Assembly: GCA_902763505.1 (NCBI GenBank)
Contig: CACWSO010000004.1
Location: forward strand, 1 to 64,000
Source of the DNA: an uncultured Eubacteriales bacterium
Lineage (GTDB): Bacteria > Bacillota > Clostridia > Peptostreptococcales > Anaerovoracaceae
Direction: 5' to 3'
Length of the DNA stretch: 64,000 nucleotides
This document shows, piece by piece, positions 17,378 to 26,230 of the stretch (position 1 is its first letter; every line of letters starts with the position of its first letter). The notes under the pieces are model-generated. The model did not search any database and was not told where the DNA came from. It worked only from the letters and a program-made list of their open reading frames with translations. The position numbers and the translations under genes were made by a program.

Positions 17378-20300
17378 ATGAATCTGAAAAAAATGACTCT
17401 GAACATCAACGGTGCTGACCGTATGTTCATCTGCGATCCTGAGAAGGATACCCTTGCCGACGTACTGCGCCGTCTCGGCCTGACAGGCACGAAGATCGGT
17501 TGCGGCTATGGCGTCTGCGGAGCCTGCTCTGTCATCCTCGATGGCAAAGTCATCCGCTCCTGCACAAGAAAGATCGCCAAGGTCGAAGAGTACAGCAAGG
17601 TTACAACCATTGAAGGTATCGGCAGTGTCAATTATCCTCACCCACTTCAGTCAATGTGGGTAGCATGCGGTGCCGTACAGTGCGGTTACTGTGTACCTGG
17701 ATTCATCGTTTCTGCTTACCAGCTCCTGCAGGAAAATCCAAGCCCTACAAGAGAAGAAGTCAGAGACTGGTTCACAAAGCACAGAAACGTCTGCAGATGT
17801 ACCGGTTACAAGCAGATTGTTGACGCCGTAATGGCTGCTGCTCAGGTCCTGAGAGGTGAAAAGACTGTTGAAGAATTGAGATACGATTGGACGAAGGACA
17901 TCGGCAACTTCTACGGCAAACCACTCGAAAGACCAAACGCTCTGCCTAAGGCATGCGGTGTATGCGACTACGGTGATGACGTTGAACTGCACATGCCGGC
18001 TGAGACCCTGAAGGTCGAAATGGTTATGCCGAGAATCACCCACCACGCCAAGATCAAGAACATCGACTACAGCGAAGCTGAGAAGATGCCTGGCGTAGTC
18101 AAGGTCATCACAGCCAAGGATGTCAAAGAAATCGGCTGCAAAAACCACTTCATGGCGTTCGGCTTCTCCGAGAGAACTGTAGAACTTCAGGAGCACCACC
18201 ACATCCTCGCGGAAGATGAGATCAAATGGTATGGTGACGTCGTTGCGCTGGTCGTGGCAGACACCAGAGATCACGCAAAGGCAGCAGTACCTTATGTCAA
18301 GGTAGAAATCGAGGAACTGGAAGCGCACATGAACTTCCTGGAATCTGTTGCTCCGGGCGCCAGCCAGATCTACGACTGGATGCCGGACACTTACGCTCCG
18401 AACACCTACTGCCACCTGCCGGTTCTGAAGGGTGATGACGAGCATGTTCCTGAACTGATCGAGAACGCACCGTTCTCCGTAGAAGGATCCTTCTACTCCT
18501 CCAGAGAGCCGCACATGTCCATCGAGGGCGATGTTGCTCAGACTTACTACGACGAAGACAACAAGCTCTGCGTACACTGCAAGTGCATGACCCTCTACTG
18601 GGATAAGGATGAGATGGCTAACGCTCTTGGTCTGGATTCCGAGACTGAAATCCGTCTTATTGAGAACCCTACCGGCGGAAGCTTCGGATGGGCGATGAAC
18701 GCGCACAACTGGACACTTTGCGCATACGCTACAATGTTAACGAAGATGCCTTGCTCACTGTCCATGGATTACAAGCAGTTCATGGCTGTTACGGGTAAGC
18801 GTTCACCTTCCTATTGTAATGCACGCCTTGCCTGTGATGAAAACGGCAGATTCATTGCCGGTGAATATGACATCGGTCTGGACGCCGGCTGCTTCGGCGA
18901 ATTTACCGATGACAAGCTGACTAAGACTTCCCGCTTCATGTTCTATCCATACTACGTTCCAAACGTAGTCGGCATGAACAGATCGGCTGTTACCAACCAT
19001 CTCTGGACAACTGCTTACAGAGGCTATGGCGCACCACAGGCTTACACCGGTTCAGAAGCAATCGTCGACATGCTGGCCGAGAAGGCTGGAATCGATCCGT
19101 TCGATTTCAGATACATCAACATCGCCAGAACGCCGGAAGAAACAAACATCAACCAGCTTCCATATCTCCACTATCCAATGGAAGAGATGATGGATAAACT
19201 GAGACCGGTTTATGACGAGAAGAAGGCCGAAGTAGAAGCATGGAACAAGGATCACGAAGACGTCAAGAAGGGCATTGGTGTCGCATGGGGAGGCTACAAC
19301 GTAGGTCTGGGCGGTATCGACGAAGCACACGTTGCTCTCGAACTGATGCCGGATGGCACATTCAGAAAGTATGACACCTGGCAGGATCAGGGTCAGGGCG
19401 GCGACCAGGGTTCACTGATCTGTACTCTGGAAGCTCTGAAGCCTTACTTCCCTAATATCACTCCGAATGACATCAAGCTCGTTCAGGATGACTCCAAGTA
19501 TTGTCCGAACACCGGTGAGTCCGCAGGTTCAAGATCACACTACGCTAACGGTAAAGCTTCCATCGTTGCTGCGAAGAACATCGCTGACGCAATGAGAAAG
19601 GAAGACGGAACATACAGAACATATGATGAGATGGTTGCTGAAGGACTTCCTACAAGATATCCTGGCGACTGGGCTACAGTAGACGAGTACAACTACTTCT
19701 ACGATCTGGATCCTAACGATGGATCAGGTAACCCTACATACACTTACACATACGCTCTGTTCCTGGCAACTGTAGATGTTGAAGTAGCAACCGGTAAGAC
19801 CAAGTGCACAGGCATGACCTGCGTAGAGTGGATCGGCAATCCTGGTAACATTCAGGCAGTTGAAGGTCAGATCTACGGCGGTATGTCACATGCAATCGGC
19901 TTCGCTCTCACTGAGAACTACGAAGATGTTGAAAAGGATTGGAACATGGTCAAGGCTGGTATCCTCTATGCCAACGACATTCCTGACTATCCTGACTTCA
20001 ACTACATCCACACCGACGGCGAAGACCCACGTGGTCCGTTCGGTTCCTCCGGAGCTTCCGAGGCGTTCCAGTCAGCTGACCACATGGCAGTAATCAACGC
20101 CATCAACAACGCTGTCGGCGTAAGAATCTACGAGATTCCTGCTACGCCTGACAAGATCAAGGCAGGTATCGAAGCGAAGGCTAAGGGAGAGCCAAATCCA
20201 AACAAGCCTGAGAAGTACTTCCTCGGTTCCGATCTGTATGATGCAGTCGCCCAGATCAAGGCAAATCCAATGCAGCCAACACTGCCGGACGACATCGAAT

Positions 20301-20386
20301 TCGGTGAACTCGGTAAAGAAGGCGTACGTTGGAAGGCAAGTCAGGAAGACCAGTATCTCAACTACAGAGCTAAGATCAGAAAGTAA
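17378..20386 (+). CDS. Fused [2Fe-2S]/molybdopterin hydroxylase, MOP-type aldehyde oxidoreductase family (copy 1)
   Basis: The 1002-residue protein joins both [2Fe-2S] domains and the molybdopterin domains in one chain, like Desulfovibrio MOP (about 907 residues). Cluster motifs are CGYGVCGACSVILDG with a following C (near residues 42-64) and CGAVQCGYC with CRCTGYKQI (near 105-150). In the large domain NPTGGSFGW, AYRGYGAPQ and FGSSGASEAFQS are seen; the Glu of GASE corresponds to the catalytic Glu in GVGE of MOP. No FAD domain is present. It hydroxylates an aldehyde or aromatic N-heterocycle using water; the true substrate is unknown. It carries a ~70-residue C-terminal extension. A paralog lies convergently at 21962-24841. 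Confidence 0.9.
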   Translation: MNLKKMTLNINGADRMFICDPEKDTLADVLRRLGLTGTKIGCGYGVCGACSVILDGKVIRSCTRKIAKVEEYSKVTTIEGIGSVNYPHPLQSMWVACGAVQCGYCVPGFIVSAYQLLQENPSPTREEVRDWFTKHRNVCRCTGYKQIVDAVMAAAQVLRGEKTVEELRYDWTKDIGNFYGKPLERPNALPKACGVCDYGDDVELHMPAETLKVEMVMPRITHHAKIKNIDYSEAEKMPGVVKVITAKDVKEIGCKNHFMAFGFSERTVELQEHHHILAEDEIKWYGDVVALVVADTRDHAKAAVPYVKVEIEELEAHMNFLESVAPGASQIYDWMPDTYAPNTYCHLPVLKGDDEHVPELIENAPFSVEGSFYSSREPHMSIEGDVAQTYYDEDNKLCVHCKCMTLYWDKDEMANALGLDSETEIRLIENPTGGSFGWAMNAHNWTLCAYATMLTKMPCSLSMDYKQFMAVTGKRSPSYCNARLACDENGRFIAGEYDIGLDAGCFGEFTDDKLTKTSRFMFYPYYVPNVVGMNRSAVTNHLWTTAYRGYGAPQAYTGSEAIVDMLAEKAGIDPFDFRYINIARTPEETNINQLPYLHYPMEEMMDKLRPVYDEKKAEVEAWNKDHEDVKKGIGVAWGGYNVGLGGIDEAHVALELMPDGTFRKYDTWQDQGQGGDQGSLICTLEALKPYFPNITPNDIKLVQDDSKYCPNTGESAGSRSHYANGKASIVAAKNIADAMRKEDGTYRTYDEMVAEGLPTRYPGDWATVDEYNYFYDLDPNDGSGNPTYTYTYALFLATVDVEVATGKTKCTGMTCVEWIGNPGNIQAVEGQIYGGMSHAIGFALTENYEDVEKDWNMVKAGILYANDIPDYPDFNYIHTDGEDPRGPFGSSGASEAFQSADHMAVINAINNAVGVRIYEIPATPDKIKAGIEAKAKGEPNPNKPEKYFLGSDLYDAVAQIKANPMQPTLPDDIEFGELGKEGVRWKASQEDQYLNYRAKIRK

Positions 20387-20402
20387 TAATCTGACACACC
20401 AG

Positions 20403-20430
20403 GAGGTGCCGCTGAGCGGCACCTCTTTTT
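20403..20430 (+). terminator. Terminator of molybdenum hydroxylase 1
   Basis: GAGGTGCCGC (20403-20412) and GCGGCACCTC (20416-20425) form a perfect 10-bp stem with a 3-nt loop, followed by TTTTT. Confidence 0.92.
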
Positions 20431-20447
20431 ATATCCTTTTGGACAAA

Positions 20448-20477
20448 TAAAAAAAGCCGCATGCACAATGTGCAGCG
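20448..20477 (-). terminator. Terminator of the minus-strand hydroxylase-2/E1/MoaD operon
   Basis: Read on the minus strand, a GCCGC/GCGGC outer stem with an inner GCAC/GTGC pair is followed by TTTTTTT. It lies 25 bp beyond the MoaD-like stop codon. Confidence 0.75.
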
Positions 20478-20501
20478 GCAGCAAATCTTTACACTGTGAA
20501 A

Positions 20502-20744
20502 TCAGCCCCCTGACGTCTTGCCATTGACCTTGATGGTCTCGCCGTCGTGGAGTTCCTCTTCCTCTTTAATCTTCTTACCATCGCGGATCAGGAAGCCATA
20601 CAGTCTGGTTTTGCCCGGAATGATGTTGAAGTAATCACAAAGATCGTAGCCGGTCGCTCCATCTGGAAGCTCGATGTTGGCTACATTCTTCCACCCATTC
20701 AATTGTCTTACTGGTCCATTGAACAATATCTTGATTTTAATCAT
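20502..20744 (-). CDS. MoaD/ThiS-like ubiquitin-fold sulfur carrier
   Basis: The 80-residue protein has the beta-grasp pattern of MoaD (MIKIKILFNGPVRQLNG at the start and GETIKVNGKTSGG at the end). The C-terminal Gly-Gly is the site that an E1-like enzyme adenylates and then loads with sulfur. MoaD carries sulfur for molybdopterin synthase, ThiS for thiazole. The E1-like gene lies 64 bp upstream in the same operon and the molybdenum hydroxylase before that, so a role in molybdopterin or another sulfur transfer to these enzymes is the most natural reading. GGAG precedes the ATG. No MoaE is present in the window. Confidence 0.85.
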   Translation of the reverse strand: MIKIKILFNGPVRQLNGWKNVANIELPDGATGYDLCDYFNIIPGKTRLYGFLIRDGKKIKEEEELHDGETIKVNGKTSGG

Positions 20745-20808
20745 AGCTGTTCTCCGTAACGAATTCTATTATTATTGATTTATGTGATGTGTCACATTAT
20801 CTATCGAT

Positions 20809-21825
20809 TTAGCAATCGATGTACTTGGCGAAAATTTTCTGTGCTTCGTCCCCACTTGGAACTTCATTTATTATAGCACGTCCGTCAGGGAAAAGCTTGA
20901 AATCCGCCTCATCATTTTTAAAGGTGGTGAAGAATTTGTTCTTCTTCACTTCTCCCTCACCTTTCAAGGCCTGCACGACGGCTTCATAGTCGAAGGACCC
21001 GTCATCCTCAGGGGTGACCTGATAAGCATCATGTCCGCACAGAGATGCAGTATAACTCTTCTGTCTGTGTTCCAAGCGGGTGTACTGATGTTTGCCGCAT
21101 ACAGGACATTCCGGATCTTTGTCCACATCGAAGAACTCTGTATAGCTGTCCCAGGCATCCATGGATATCGCCTGTCTGCAGACAGATTCAGAGTCAAGCA
21201 AAAGCTTCATTGTCTCTGCTGCTTCATAGGAAGCAACGATATTGGTGATTGGGCTGATGACACCGACTGTATCGCAGGTATCGTAACTGCCCTCTTCCGG
21301 AAGCGGACCAAGCAGACATTCCAGACATGGCCCTTCTCCCGGCAGCACATTCATCACCATGCCGCCGCTGCCGACGACGCCGCCGTAGACATAGCGGATA
21401 CCATTTTTATCGCATGCTTCGTTGAGCAGGTATCTGGTTTCCAGATTGTCCAATCCATCCACGACAATATCTACATCAGTTATCAGCTTTTCGATATTGT
21501 ATGGGTTCACGTCAACGATCTTCGCTTCGATCTCGATTTCGGAATTCATCTGGGCAATGTGAGCGCGAGCTGCCTCTGCCTTTGGCAGCTGCTGTTCCAC
21601 GTCTGCCTCCGTAAACAAAGCCTGTCGCTGGAGATTTGTCAGCTCAACGATATCACGGTCGATAAGCCTGAGATATCCCACGCCGGCCTGTGCCAGCATA
21701 TTGGCCACCGAGGCGCCGAGCGCTCCGATGCCGATGATGCAGACCCTCGCCTGCTGCAGTTTTTTCTGCCCTTCCGGGCCGATCGGATAAAAGATCTCCT
21801 GTCTGTGATATCTTCCGACTGCCAT
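20809..21825 (-). CDS. ThiF/MoeB/HesA-family E1-like adenylyltransferase
   Basis: The 338-residue protein has the E1 nucleotide fold (IIGIGALGASVANMLAQAGVG, near residues 30-50) and the DRDIVELTNLQRQ motif that positions ATP. The Cys pairs CLEC and CPVC form the usual structural zinc site, and a candidate catalytic Cys lies in DTCDTVGV. After the zinc site a ~90-residue C-terminal part ends in LFPDGRAIINEVPSGDE, seen in many MoeB-like proteins. The enzyme adenylates the C-terminal Gly of a MoaD/ThiS-like protein. The cognate partner is the next gene. It is placed between two molybdenum hydroxylases, which favours a cofactor role over thiamine. Confidence 0.88.
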   Translation of the reverse strand: MAVGRYHRQEIFYPIGPEGQKKLQQARVCIIGIGALGASVANMLAQAGVGYLRLIDRDIVELTNLQRQALFTEADVEQQLPKAEAARAHIAQMNSEIEIEAKIVDVNPYNIEKLITDVDIVVDGLDNLETRYLLNEACDKNGIRYVYGGVVGSGGMVMNVLPGEGPCLECLLGPLPEEGSYDTCDTVGVISPITNIVASYEAAETMKLLLDSESVCRQAISMDAWDSYTEFFDVDKDPECPVCGKHQYTRLEHRQKSYTASLCGHDAYQVTPEDDGSFDYEAVVQALKGEGEVKKNKFFTTFKNDEADFKLFPDGRAIINEVPSGDEAQKIFAKYIDC

Positions 21826-21961
21826 AGTTTCCTCTTTTCTTCCTGCTGTGGAATCTTATTTTGCAGTTATTGTGCAAAGGCAGGGAATCTGTATCGACTC
21901 CCTGCCTCATTCTACCATCATTCATCAACTGATACCAGTTGATTGGATTCTGTAATATGAT

Positions 21962-24841
21962 TTATTCCTCATCTTCCGGAATGGCCGGGTTCAGACGGAT
22001 GTCTTCCATGGTTTCCTTGAAGTCTGATCCGAGGAAGTACTTCTCCGGAACATTCGGATTCGGTTCTCCCTTAGCCAGTGCTTCGATACCTGCCTTGACC
22101 TTTTCAGGACGTGCCGGCAGTTCATGGATTCTGACGCCTGTCGCATTGTTGATTGCGTTGATGACAGCCATGTGGTCGCCTGACTGGAATGCTTCAGAAC
22201 CGCCGGAGGAACCAAACGGATTGGTGTCTCTCGGCGTGCACAGGTGAATCAGTTCGATGTCGTCCGGCAGCATGTTCGCTGTTGCGATACCCATGCCTGC
22301 CAGGTTGTTGTGTTTCTTGACATCATCGTAATCTTCCCAAAGAGCATAGCCGATGGAGTGTGCGATGCCGCTGTAAGCCTGTCCATCCAGACATACCGGA
22401 TTTCCGATGACGCCTACATCATCGATGCCGACGATTCTGTCAACGGTTGTCTTGCCTGTCTTCATGTCGACGGAGACAACTGCCATGTACAGGGAGTACG
22501 TGAACGCAGGAGTTGGTTCGCCGACACCAGTATCAGGATTCAAATCGGACAGCGTCTCGTCATCTGAGTTCGTGTACTGTGCGTCATATCTAAGCGGAAT
22601 GCCTTCTGCAACCATCTCATCGTATGTTCTGTATGTTCCGTCTTCTTTTCTCATGGCGTTCTTCAGTTTCTCTACCGCCAGAACAAGAGCCTTACTGTTC
22701 ATGTAGTGCTGACGGGATGATGCAGATGAACCAGAGTCTACGCCGTAGATACTGTCATTCTGACGGAGGATGATGTCATCGCTCGTAACACCGAATTCCT
22801 TCAGTGCTTCCAGTGTGATGATCAGAGAGCCTACGTCACCGCCCTGGCCGACATCCTGCCATGTATCATACTTGATGAATTTATTGCCAGGTGCCAGTTC
22901 GATGCCCAATGTACACTGGTCAGCAGCACCTTCTGTTACGTTGTAGCCGCCCCATGCGATACCGACGCCCTTCTTGACGTCCTCATGAGTCTCGTTCCAC
23001 TCCGCGACCTGTGCCTTTGCTTCTTCATAAAGCGGTTTCAGCGTATCCATCATGCCTTCCATTGGATACTCTCTGTACGGCTTCTGGTTGACATTCAAGT
23101 CACCTTCTCTGGCTACATTGACATATCTGATATCGAATGGATCCATGCCGATCTTCTCAGCCATCATATCCATCATTGCCTCAGAGCAAGTATAGGACTG
23201 CGGAGAACCGTATCCTCTGTATGCCGTTCCATAGTTATGGTTCGTACAAGCAACTCTGGCCAGACCCTTAACGTTCGGTACATTATAAGGGAAGTATGTG
23301 AATCTTGCAGGTCTCCAAGTCAGATCGTCGCCCAGCTCGTTGTAGGAACCGTGGTCTAGTCCGAAGTCCCATTCAGCAGCGATGATCTTGCCGTTCTCAT
23401 CACAGGCCAATCTGGAGTTGGAGAAGGATGGAGCTCTCTTTCCAGTGTAAGCCAGGTGTTCCTGATAGGTCATGGAAATGGCTACCGGCATATTGTCGCA
23501 AGCCATGCAGACTTCTGCTGCCAGCGCGTAGGACTGTCCAAAGGTGGACCATCCGAAGGATGCGCCTGTCGGATTTGCGATGACACGAATCTTTTCCTGC
23601 GGGATTCCAGTTGCCTCTGCGATGTCCGCCAGGTGGGCGCCGATGGCCATGGCTTTGCAGTGAACACATAGCATACCATCCGCTGAGAAATATGCCTGGA
23701 TCGTATCAGATTCAATCTGTCCATGTGGTTCTCTTGGTGAGTAGAAACTTCCTTCTACGACGTATGGTGCCTCGTCAAAGAGCTTGTCGATATCGTGACC
23801 GGCACCCTTGATTGTCGGCTGGATGCACCACATGTTCGGGTGATCATCATGGATGCGGATGGCATCCGGCTTGACAGCATCCAGATAATTTCTGTATTCC
23901 GGAAGCTGTTCATATTCAAATGTGACCTTAGCTGCTGCTTCTCTTGCGTGCTGCTTTGTATCAGCAACTGCAACTGCAATGCAGTCACCGTAGTTCATGA
24001 TTTTGTCTTCTGCAATAACGAAATGTGATTTCTCTGTTGCCAGCGTTCTCGGTGAGAAGCTGAAGAAAGCAACGCGGTTGTCGCATCCAACTGCTTTGAC
24101 ATCCTTCGCCGTAACAATCTTGTATACGCCCGGCATCTTCTCTGCTTCTGATGTGTCGATGCTCTTGATCTTAGCATGGAATGTGACCCTCGGCTGAACC
24201 ATGACACCATGAAGCGTGCCGGAAGGCATCTTCAGTTCGATGTCATCACCATAGTCTTCCACACCGCAGACTCTTGCCAGATTGCAAGGACGCAGGAGCG
24301 GCTTGCCGTACTGCTCGCCGGCCGGTGCTTCCGGAATTTCAAGATCCTTGACTGTAATCTCGCCGCGCAGGCACTTCGCTGCCAGCATGACAGAGTCGAC
24401 GATCTGCTTGTATCCTGTGCATCTGCAGATGTTTCTGTGCTTTGTGAACCAGTCTCTTACTTCTTCTCTCGTCGGATCCGGGTTCTCTTTCAGAAGCTGA
24501 TATGTTGAAACGATGAATCCAGGGATGCAGAATCCGCACTGCACTGCACCATGATGCATGAACGCAACCTGGATTGGATGCAGAAAGTTCGGCTGTCCGA
24601 TTCCTTCGATTGTGGTAACTTCGCTGTACTCTTCCACCTTTGAAATCTTTCTTGTACAGGAACGGATGACTTTGCCATCGAGGATCACAGAGCATGCTCC
24701 GCATACACCTGTTCCGCATCCTACTTTAGTTCCGGTAAGACCAAGACGACGGATAACATCTGCCAGTGTATCCTTCTCAGGATTGCAGATGAACATCCTA
24801 TCAGCGCCGTTGATCTTCAGGGTCATTTTCTGTAAATTCAT
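21962..24841 (-). CDS. Fused [2Fe-2S]/molybdopterin hydroxylase, MOP-type (copy 2)
   Basis: This 959-residue paralog of the gene at 17378 has the same order: [2Fe-2S] motifs CGTGVCGACSVILDG with C, and CGFCIPGF with CRCTGYKQI. The large-domain motifs NPTGASFGW, AYRGYGSPQ and FGSSGGSEAFQS (with the catalytic Glu) follow. I chose the ATG at 24841 (MNLQKMTLKING) because GGAGG lies 5 nt upstream and it aligns with copy 1; the TTG 12 bp earlier is unlikely. Copy 2 has HHGAVQCGFC where copy 1 has ACGAVQCGYC. It lacks most of the extra C-terminal tail of copy 1. It is the first gene of an operon with the E1-like and MoaD-like genes. Confidence 0.9.
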   Translation of the reverse strand: MNLQKMTLKINGADRMFICNPEKDTLADVIRRLGLTGTKVGCGTGVCGACSVILDGKVIRSCTRKISKVEEYSEVTTIEGIGQPNFLHPIQVAFMHHGAVQCGFCIPGFIVSTYQLLKENPDPTREEVRDWFTKHRNICRCTGYKQIVDSVMLAAKCLRGEITVKDLEIPEAPAGEQYGKPLLRPCNLARVCGVEDYGDDIELKMPSGTLHGVMVQPRVTFHAKIKSIDTSEAEKMPGVYKIVTAKDVKAVGCDNRVAFFSFSPRTLATEKSHFVIAEDKIMNYGDCIAVAVADTKQHAREAAAKVTFEYEQLPEYRNYLDAVKPDAIRIHDDHPNMWCIQPTIKGAGHDIDKLFDEAPYVVEGSFYSPREPHGQIESDTIQAYFSADGMLCVHCKAMAIGAHLADIAEATGIPQEKIRVIANPTGASFGWSTFGQSYALAAEVCMACDNMPVAISMTYQEHLAYTGKRAPSFSNSRLACDENGKIIAAEWDFGLDHGSYNELGDDLTWRPARFTYFPYNVPNVKGLARVACTNHNYGTAYRGYGSPQSYTCSEAMMDMMAEKIGMDPFDIRYVNVAREGDLNVNQKPYREYPMEGMMDTLKPLYEEAKAQVAEWNETHEDVKKGVGIAWGGYNVTEGAADQCTLGIELAPGNKFIKYDTWQDVGQGGDVGSLIITLEALKEFGVTSDDIILRQNDSIYGVDSGSSASSRQHYMNSKALVLAVEKLKNAMRKEDGTYRTYDEMVAEGIPLRYDAQYTNSDDETLSDLNPDTGVGEPTPAFTYSLYMAVVSVDMKTGKTTVDRIVGIDDVGVIGNPVCLDGQAYSGIAHSIGYALWEDYDDVKKHNNLAGMGIATANMLPDDIELIHLCTPRDTNPFGSSGGSEAFQSGDHMAVINAINNATGVRIHELPARPEKVKAGIEALAKGEPNPNVPEKYFLGSDFKETMEDIRLNPAIPEDEE

Positions 24842-24860
24842 GATTTCCTCCAATTGATCA

Positions 24861-24887
24861 TTGACTCATTTGACTTGCTTGACTTTA
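24861..24887 (-). repeat. Three tandem 9-bp repeats in the 5' leader of hydroxylase 2
   Basis: TTGACT begins at 24861, 24870 and 24879 (plus strand), giving an exact 9-bp period. On the transcript strand this reads as three AGTCAA boxes between the promoter and the ribosome site. Confidence 0.6.
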
Positions 24888-24903
24888 TTACATATATACA
24901 AAA

Positions 24904-24932
24904 AGTTTATCAGTTAACCAAAATATCGTCAA
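24904..24932 (-). promoter_or_regulatory. Promoter of the hydroxylase-2 operon
   Basis: On the minus strand TTGACG (24932-24927), a 17-bp spacer and TAAACT (24909-24904) lie about 60 bp before the start codon. Confidence 0.55.
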
Positions 24933-25090
24933 TTACAAGTTTGCTGTTATCATCTCACTTTCCATGCTTCATTACGCTTTGCATAATTGATTTTCCAATT
25001 TGATAGTAAGAATTATAAAGCAAATTAATACAGCCGATAATCTGTTGTTTTATGGTATACTAAAGCAGTAATAATAGAGGAGTAACAATC

Positions 25091-26230
25091 ATGCTTTACC
25101 TTGATAACGCAGCCACCTCCTGGCCAAAACCCGAGGAGGTCTATGATGCTGTATCAAACGCCATAAAGAGAAGCGGCAATCCGGGCCGTTCCAATTCGGA
25201 GGAAGCCCGTGCTGCTGCTACGGATATCATAGAAGCGCGCACTGCATTGGCAGATCTGTTCAATATTTCAGATTCAAACCGCATCGTGTTCGCTCTTAAC
25301 GCGACCGATGCCATCAATCTGGGTCTGCAGGGCATGCTCAAACCAGGGGACCATGTCATCACCAGCCAGATGGAACACAATGCGGTCACCCGCCCTCTCG
25401 CTTATCTGGAGGATGCCGGGGTCATGGTGACAAAGGTCAGGACAGATCCTGCCAAAGGCGCCGATTTGGATGAGATTCGTCAGGCATTCCGTCCTGAGAC
25501 CAAACTTGTCATCATGACGCATGCTTCCAACGTGACAGGCGCCCTCAATCCAATCGAAGAAATCGGTGCAATCTGTCATGGGCACAATGTGCCGTTCATG
25601 GTGGACGCTTCCCAGTCTGCGGGTGCCATTCCAATCGATGTTGTGAAGATGAACATCGATCTGCTGGCGTTCCCGGGCCACAAGTCCCTTCTGGGGCCGA
25701 CAGGCACAGGAGCGCTCTATGTTTCCGAAACCGTTTCACCGAGACCAATCCGGTCCGGCGGCACAGGCGTTTTCTCGGAAGTCAGACTGCAGCCTGAGCA
25801 GCTCCCATATTACTATGAAGCAGGTACGCAGAATACAGTCGGCATCGCCGGTCTCTGCGCTGCGGCGCATTATATTCTGGAGCGCTCTGTGAACAATATC
25901 TATCATGAAGAACAGAAACTGGTGCAGCTGTTGATCGACGGCCTGACTTCCATTCCGGGCGTCACAGTCTATGGGCCTCTGACTGCTCCGCGTGCAGCGG
26001 CAGTTTCCTTTAATATCGAGGGAATGGACTGCGCTGACGTGGCGATGATTCTGGAATCCTATTATGATATTTCCGTCAGATCCGGTCTGCAGTGCGCACC
26101 GGACACCCATCGTATGCTTGGGACGATCGATATGGGCGGCACGGTCAGAGTCAGCCCGGGTCTGTTCACAACAGCCGATGAAATTGACGAATTCTTATGG
26201 GCAGTAAGGGAGATTTCTGAAGGTGAGTAA
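25091..26230 (+). CDS. Cysteine desulfurase-like class V aminotransferase-fold enzyme
   Basis: The 379-residue PLP enzyme begins MLYLDNAATSWPKPEEV. The Schiff-base Lys is in LAFPGHKSLLGPTGTG (near residue 200). A Cys in SGLQCAPDTHRMLGT is in the position of the persulfide-forming Cys of group II cysteine desulfurases. It resembles the family TIGR01977 (from memory), often found near molybdenum hydroxylases. Such an enzyme takes sulfur from cysteine; here it may serve the MoaD/E1 pair or the terminal sulfido ligand of the Mo centre. An extended -10 (TGGTATACT, 25053-25061) and GAGGAG precede it. It overlaps the next gene by 8 nt. Confidence 0.85.
   Translation: MLYLDNAATSWPKPEEVYDAVSNAIKRSGNPGRSNSEEARAAATDIIEARTALADLFNISDSNRIVFALNATDAINLGLQGMLKPGDHVITSQMEHNAVTRPLAYLEDAGVMVTKVRTDPAKGADLDEIRQAFRPETKLVIMTHASNVTGALNPIEEIGAICHGHNVPFMVDASQSAGAIPIDVVKMNIDLLAFPGHKSLLGPTGTGALYVSETVSPRPIRSGGTGVFSEVRLQPEQLPYYYEAGTQNTVGIAGLCAAAHYILERSVNNIYHEEQKLVQLLIDGLTSIPGVTVYGPLTAPRAAAVSFNIEGMDCADVAMILESYYDISVRSGLQCAPDTHRMLGTIDMGGTVRVSPGLFTTADEIDEFLWAVREISEGE

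Noticed and set aside
17378-24841. Selenocysteine codon in the molybdenum hydroxylases
   Set aside because: Both frames are continuous with no internal TGA, and no SECIS-like need arises.
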